Positions 60,010-64,000 of a stretch of DNA of 64,000 nt are shown piece after piece (the first letter of the stretch is position 1; each line of letters opens with the position of its first letter). A program made the translations under genes and the position numbers. Location of the stretch: assembly GCF_900290275.1 (NCBI RefSeq), contig NZ_LT985323.1, positions 1,358,559 to 1,422,558 of the forward strand. The letters run 5' to 3'. The notes under the pieces are model-generated. The model was given only the letters and a program-made list of their open reading frames with translations. It was not told the DNA's origin and did no database searches. This DNA is from Prevotella merdae (lineage in GTDB: Bacteria > Bacteroidota > Bacteroidia > Bacteroidales > Bacteroidaceae).

Positions 60010-60930
60010 TTACATTTCACCTTTTAAATATTCCGACAAGTCATAATCTGTTTCTTGTAACTTTACGGCACTTTCTATAACAAAGTTTATACAAATATTA
60101 CACAAGTCTTCTGAAATATTTACTCTTTCGGATAGAGACTCTTCACTTTCTATATCATCTTCCCCTATGAATCTGATGATATGAGGAGTAACGGCTTTGA
60201 ATAGGGCATACTTTTTGAAATCAATGCCCAATGCTGTGATTTTTGCCACATCCCTCAATTCATTTGTCGTTTCGGAAATTTCCTTGAACCACACCATGTT
60301 GTTATTGGCATTTTTCAAAGAGGCATTCTTAACAAAGTCTTTGTATTTGTTACCTTGTTTTTTGCCGATTTCCAAAATGCTGTGATACCAATGCACTTTA
60401 GTTCCTTCATAATCCTCCAACAAATTGTCAAAAGCTATGCGTGTTTGTACCATTGAATCATACAGTTTGCCATTATTCATATTTGTAACAGCAGTAGACA
60501 GAGGGCTTCTTACTGATTCATATGAAACCAAGTCAACTAATGAGATGGTGTCGAAATCTATGCCAAATTGGATCTTGACATTCTCTTGCAAGAATGTTCC
60601 TACGTTGATACGGCATTCCACCACATCGTCATGCGAAGGAAACGAACCCTGATGCTTCAAGCTGACCCTTCTTTGCTTCATGGTGTTCATTGCATCACGC
60701 ATAGTCAAAGACTCAATCTCTGTCCAATATTGCATAAAAGACCACTTGGTATAGTCTTTCTTGCCTAAATTTTCAGCAACCAGAAGAAGAAACATTTCTA
60801 TACAGTCATGGAACTGCATAAGAGCAAAGCCTGCAATGACTTCTGGCAACTTTGATTGCTCAACCCCTTGTTGATAGAGATACTTTATGTAAGTGAGCCT
60901 CTTGGTTATGATAGTCTTATCTAATGCCAT
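60010..60930 (-). CDS. HEPN-like protein with Rx4H motif
   Basis: The 306-residue protein is largely helical. The N-terminal region (about 5-130) has the helix pair and the R88-x4-H93 motif (RRVSLKHQG), the signature of HEPN ribonucleases in toxins and antiviral effectors, set between QFHDCIEMFLLLVAENLG and FPSHDDVVECRINVG. I assign HEPN from this motif and the helical pattern only. A second helical part (about 140-306) follows. If it is a true HEPN protein, it may cleave RNA on activation, leading to abortive infection. It starts the three-gene block directly behind hsdS (11 bases). Confidence 0.6.
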   Translation of the reverse strand: MALDKTIITKRLTYIKYLYQQGVEQSKLPEVIAGFALMQFHDCIEMFLLLVAENLGKKDYTKWSFMQYWTEIESLTMRDAMNTMKQRRVSLKHQGSFPSHDDVVECRINVGTFLQENVKIQFGIDFDTISLVDLVSYESVRSPLSTAVTNMNNGKLYDSMVQTRIAFDNLLEDYEGTKVHWYHSILEIGKKQGNKYKDFVKNASLKNANNNMVWFKEISETTNELRDVAKITALGIDFKKYALFKAVTPHIIRFIGEDDIESEESLSERVNISEDLCNICINFVIESAVKLQETDYDLSEYLKGEM

Positions 60931-60941
60931 ATATCCTACTT

Positions 60942-62123
60942 TTATGAGATTAAGCGTATCTTACCAGTAAGTAACTGTTGCATCATGCCTTGCTTTATTG
61001 CCTCGTATTTAGCTTTCTTTGTTTCGAGAGCGGTGATTTCGTTATCCATCTTGTTGAGGATGGTAGCAATGGCACGTTGTTCAGCCAAAGATTGTGGGGC
61101 AAAAAGCACAACATTTGCTACTTTCTCTTTATTCAAGTTCTTTACACTACTTCCAGCTGCCATAGCTATATATTGTTCAAATATAGCATTAGAACTTAAA
61201 ATGTAATAGAGAAAGTCCATGTCATAAGTGTTGGGATAATCTTTTATGACCAGCCATCCATCATGTATGCACCCATCAATGTCGAGAATATATGGTCTGC
61301 CAAAACTCATGGAGTTTGACAGAATGAAATCTCCCTTGTATACTTGTCGTGAGTGAGATACACCCTCTGGGATTATTTTCTCTGCTGTATGTCTTATAAA
61401 CTTGTCATTTGGGCGAACATCGCCGATTTTAATCCAATTAATACCATTCCGACTTGTTGTAAGATATGCTTCTATAGGTCTTGGCGAACCTCCACGTTGA
61501 ATGGTAGCGTTTTCTCCCAACTTTCTTTTTACCCACGGCTCACTAAACCCTTTGAGGCGAGTCTTCCCAGTAAGAAGTTGCTGCATTGCACCTTGCTTGA
61601 TGTTCTTCTTTTTCTCAATTAGTTTATCAAGAGAAGAAATCAAATTGTCAATACTTGTAAGGGCAGAGGCTATGCGATGTTGCTCGTGAAGAGAAGGTAA
61701 TGGCAAAACAAAACTTTCTACAACTTTTCTATCAAGTCTTGGCACACTTGCGGTTCTTACAAACTTCTTGATTTCAAATTGCCGATGTGTCAACTCGTAG
61801 TATAAGAAAACCTTATCAAGTGTATTGCTTTTCTCGAAATAGGCGCAATCATCAGCAGCCCAAAATCTTTCCTTACTTAAACCTATTTGTCCAGCGGAAC
61901 CACCCACAATGACAAACGGGGTGTTGGCATCCACATTGTAGTTATCAAAATAGCCCATAGGGTAATTGGTGTTTTGATAGACAGGATACCTTCCTTCGTC
62001 TGTTAATTGCTCTTTCGTTACACGTACTCCTCGTCTTACATTACACACCTTTCCGATAGGTATAACCTCCCAATCCTTAGGAATCTCTCCTATCTCCGTA
62101 TTTTTGAATTTCGTTTCTTTCAT
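60942..62123 (-). CDS. hsdS: Type I restriction-modification specificity subunit
   Basis: The ATG at 62123 gives 393 residues; a TTG three codons upstream lies inside the preceding stop. Two target-recognition domains (about 5-165 and 200-345) are joined by helical spacers. The repeated IKQGAMQQLLTGKTRL and IKQGMMQQLLTGKIRL segments end the two halves, as in classic HsdS proteins with internal symmetry. It binds the split recognition sequence and brings together HsdM and HsdR. It follows the AlbA_2 gene with a five-base gap. The recognition site is unknown. Confidence 0.95.
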   Translation of the reverse strand: MKETKFKNTEIGEIPKDWEVIPIGKVCNVRRGVRVTKEQLTDEGRYPVYQNTNYPMGYFDNYNVDANTPFVIVGGSAGQIGLSKERFWAADDCAYFEKSNTLDKVFLYYELTHRQFEIKKFVRTASVPRLDRKVVESFVLPLPSLHEQHRIASALTSIDNLISSLDKLIEKKKNIKQGAMQQLLTGKTRLKGFSEPWVKRKLGENATIQRGGSPRPIEAYLTTSRNGINWIKIGDVRPNDKFIRHTAEKIIPEGVSHSRQVYKGDFILSNSMSFGRPYILDIDGCIHDGWLVIKDYPNTYDMDFLYYILSSNAIFEQYIAMAAGSSVKNLNKEKVANVVLFAPQSLAEQRAIATILNKMDNEITALETKKAKYEAIKQGMMQQLLTGKIRLIS

Positions 62124-62128
62124 ACCTC

Positions 62129-63520
62129 TCAATCTTTATTTTGGGTATTTTCAAGCACCACCCACACACCTGCATTAACCTTGCCTTCATGCCGAATGAT
62201 GCCAGCTTTCTGCATTGCCGCCAAATCGCGTTCTACTGTACGCTGTGTCACCGATAAAGTTTCCGACATTTCTTTTCCTGTGATTAACGGATTTTTCTTG
62301 ATAGAAGACAAGATAAATCGTTGACGTTCAGTAAGGTTCGTTTCCGACATGTTTCCGACATTTGTTTCCGACATGTTTCCGACATTATTAGTGTTATTAG
62401 TGCCATTTACACCGACATTACGATAAATGGTAATCAGCGTTCCGCTGACATGATTCTCAATTTTAGGCTCAGGAAGTCCCATATTTTTCAAGCCTTGACG
62501 TATCTTGTTGATGCCACGCCCCCATGTCTCGATAAAGCCAGCCTTGTAGAAGACATTGGCTATGTTGCGGTTGCGAGGTTGTGAAGCATGTTCCGCGAAC
62601 AATTTCTCTTGATCGATGCCTTCGGGCAGTTTGCCATCGTTCCAAAGCATAATACAGTCATCGTACACTTTCATTTGTGTATGTACCCCCATATAGTCAC
62701 GATGAACAATGGCGTTGCAAATAGCCTCACGCAACACATCCTCGGGTATTTCCAATTGCTCTATACGTGTTATCCCTTCGTAGTGAATGGGGGACAAAAG
62801 GTACTTGGAACGCAGCAATTCAATGATGCGGTTTACCATTTGCAGGATATTTCCTTCTACAACGTCCTGTGTGATCAAGTCGCTCTCGTCATTACGGAAA
62901 CGACCGATACGGAAATCGCAAGACACAAAGAATCTCTTGGGATTCTTGCCAAAGAGCAATAGGGCAGCTTGCTTGAGCTGTCCTTCCTCTGTTATCAAGT
63001 TCAGACTTTTCAGTACAGCTTCAGTAGATGAAGTATAGGCATCACCCGAAATACGTCCCACTTCAATGCCTTTGCGCAAGAAGTAGTCAATAGCCTGATG
63101 ATCAATGTCGTTTAGCGTGGCTCCAGCGACTGGCATATCATCCCATGACCACCCCATCTTTTTCAAGATAAAGTTCTGCAATGCCAGTCCTTTTAGTTCT
63201 TGCTTGGTAGAACCACTACGATAGTGGTAAACACCACGGTAAGCCACAGGCATACTGCTTGGCGTTACCACAATCTCTATGTATTCTTTTTCTCCTTCTG
63301 TAAGTAGGTTTACATCTTCCACGATGCCAAGGTAGTTGACAATCTTGTTAGGAATGTCTTCCATCTGTTTCTTGGCATCGGGCAGACCTATCACTTGCTT
63401 CTCATCATTCACTCCGATAAAAATGCGACCGCCCTGTGCGTTGGCGAAACCGCATATCCATTTCAGATATTCATCTCGCCAAGATTCTTTGTATTCTATA
63501 TTTTGACTTTCACTAAGCAT
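62129..63520 (-). CDS. AlbA_2 / GHKL ATP-binding protein within hsd operon
   Basis: The 463-residue protein has the same architecture as the AlbA_2 gene at the other end of the window: AlbA_2 (about 1-130, ESQNIEYKESWRDEYL, GGRIFIGVND), a GHKL-like ATPase (about 240-360, LREAICNAIVHRDY), a repetitive linker and a winged helix (about 400-455). The linker repeats VGNMSET twice and is encoded by TTTCCGACAT repeats (62341-62386). Genes of this family often lie between hsdM and hsdS. It is 12 bases behind hsdM and 5 bases ahead of hsdS. A regulatory role is likely; direct defence activity is possible. Confidence 0.87.
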   Translation of the reverse strand: MLSESQNIEYKESWRDEYLKWICGFANAQGGRIFIGVNDEKQVIGLPDAKKQMEDIPNKIVNYLGIVEDVNLLTEGEKEYIEIVVTPSSMPVAYRGVYHYRSGSTKQELKGLALQNFILKKMGWSWDDMPVAGATLNDIDHQAIDYFLRKGIEVGRISGDAYTSSTEAVLKSLNLITEEGQLKQAALLLFGKNPKRFFVSCDFRIGRFRNDESDLITQDVVEGNILQMVNRIIELLRSKYLLSPIHYEGITRIEQLEIPEDVLREAICNAIVHRDYMGVHTQMKVYDDCIMLWNDGKLPEGIDQEKLFAEHASQPRNRNIANVFYKAGFIETWGRGINKIRQGLKNMGLPEPKIENHVSGTLITIYRNVGVNGTNNTNNVGNMSETNVGNMSETNLTERQRFILSSIKKNPLITGKEMSETLSVTQRTVERDLAAMQKAGIIRHEGKVNAGVWVVLENTQNKD

Positions 63521-63532
63521 GTTGTTTCTTCG

Positions 63533-64000
63533 TTAAAGCGTAAAACCCATTTCGGCAAGGTAGCCGTTTACCTCACTCTCATATTCACTCACCTCTTTTG
63601 TCAACTCAGGTAGGGTGTTTTCGTACCGTTCCACAAGTGAAGCAACTTCTGTACCAATGCGATGAGTGACTGACTGCATCAATGCCATGCAACCGCCAAT
63701 GACCGTGGCGAGCCACTTGCGTTCAACAACAAGTGTTCTAATTTCATCCTCAGTGAGAGAGGCGTATTTCTCTACCACCTTATTCGTCAGTGTTGTCGTC
63801 AGTTCCTTGGTTTGAGCTTTCAGAGAAGTCAATTCGTCATTTTTGTCAAGATACTCCTTAAACACAACAAGTGTGTCAGAAAGAAGAGGACGATAATTTT
63901 CAATTTCACCAATTCTTCTATTGATATCCGCTTTGTTGAATTTTTCCCATCCAGCAAAAACGTCTTGATGCTCTGCAATAAAGGAGTTTCTTGCAAGTTT
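63533..64000 (-). CDS. hsdM: Type I restriction-modification methyltransferase subunit HsdM (C-terminal part)
   Basis: The frame is open to the window edge and gives 155 residues plus a stop; the internal GTG at 63865 is not the true start. The visible part is the helical C-terminal tail of an HsdM DNA adenine methyltransferase, with SFIAEHQDVFAGWEKFNK, a coiled-coil segment (ELTSLKAQTKEL) and the KWLATVIGG stretch. The catalytic NPPF motif lies outside. It heads the run of genes down to 56655. The hsdR nuclease subunit has not been seen and may lie beyond the edge. Confidence 0.85.
   Translation of the reverse strand, partial: KLARNSFIAEHQDVFAGWEKFNKADINRRIGEIENYRPLLSDTLVVFKEYLDKNDELTSLKAQTKELTTTLTNKVVEKYASLTEDEIRTLVVERKWLATVIGGCMALMQSVTHRIGTEVASLVERYENTLPELTKEVSEYESEVNGYLAEMGFTL

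Larger units (their letters stand above)
50380..64000. mobile_element. Integrative mobilizable element with defence cargo (right end outside window)
   Basis: The gene order integrase, AlpA-type HTH, DUF3987 protein, VirE_N/PriCT protein, MobV relaxase is the standard module of Bacteroidetes mobilizable elements that depend on a helper conjugation apparatus. The following minus-strand defence operon appears to be cargo and continues past the window edge. No conjugation (tra) gene is present, which fits mobilization in trans. The left end lies between about 50380 and 50600; exact ends need the att duplications. Confidence 0.7.

Overview
The window looks like chromosome from a Bacteroidales bacterium, most likely a Prevotella/Segatella-type gut or oral anaerobe. 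The signs are repeated promoters of the Bacteroidetes form (TAnnTTTG at -7, TTTG or ATTG about 19-20 bases upstream), weak Shine-Dalgarno sites, a type IX secretion-like C-terminus, DUF4834, DUF4876 and DUF6850 proteins, a TonB receptor with a carboxypeptidase-like N-terminal domain, and an FTCD-type fusion in the histidine pathway. This is a reading from gene content; no database was searched.

Layout. (1) 454-10781, minus strand: a tight seven-gene defence operon transcribed in the order 5-methylcytosine methyltransferase, MORC-like GHKL ATPase, Z1 helicase, PD-(D/E)XK nuclease, AIPR protein, AlbA_2/GHKL regulator, XRE repressor. (2) 10782-11895: a scar zone with a perfect 17-base inverted repeat, two broken gene remnants and several hairpins. 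(3) 11896-16340: housekeeping and stress genes (DEDDh exonuclease, rubredoxin, rubrerythrin, AraC regulator, UMP kinase, secreted endonuclease I). (4) 16344-18265: a group II intron with its maturase, placed directly after a transcription terminator. (5) 18279-28678, minus: a six-gene envelope operon (TonB receptor, DUF4876 lipoprotein, DUF6850 barrel, GLUG protein, M16 protease, FMN-binding protein). (6) 28960-35340: phosphatidylethanolamine synthesis (psd, pssA), dnaE and thioredoxin. (7) 35422-36101: a long interrupted palindrome and a 22-base tandem repeat. (8) 36298-47599: a glutamate/histidine block made of a Glt-type symporter, hutI, hutH, hutU, fused ftcD, a membrane pyrophosphatase and glutaminase. 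(9) 47674-64000: a second defence island.

The second island begins with a RhuM and YhcG pair preceded by a small ORF that appears to be a deletion fusion of HsdR N-terminus to HsdM C-terminus. Next comes an integrative mobilizable element (tyrosine integrase, AlpA-type HTH, DUF3987, VirE_N/PriCT protein, MobV relaxase with a candidate oriT). Its apparent cargo is one minus-strand operon that enters from beyond the right edge: HsdM (partial), AlbA_2/GHKL protein, HsdS, a 306-aa protein with a HEPN-like Rx4H motif, a 324-aa unknown, a 146-aa membrane protein, AbiH, a zinc-ribbon protein and a membrane-anchored 157-aa protein.

The best candidates for something new are the HEPN-like/324-aa/membrane trio at 58594-60930, which I could not assign to any named system, and the MORC-Z1-AIPR-methyltransferase operon. 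The core gene families of that operon were linked computationally years ago, but its exact composition here, including the AlbA_2 and XRE partners, deserves experimental attention.
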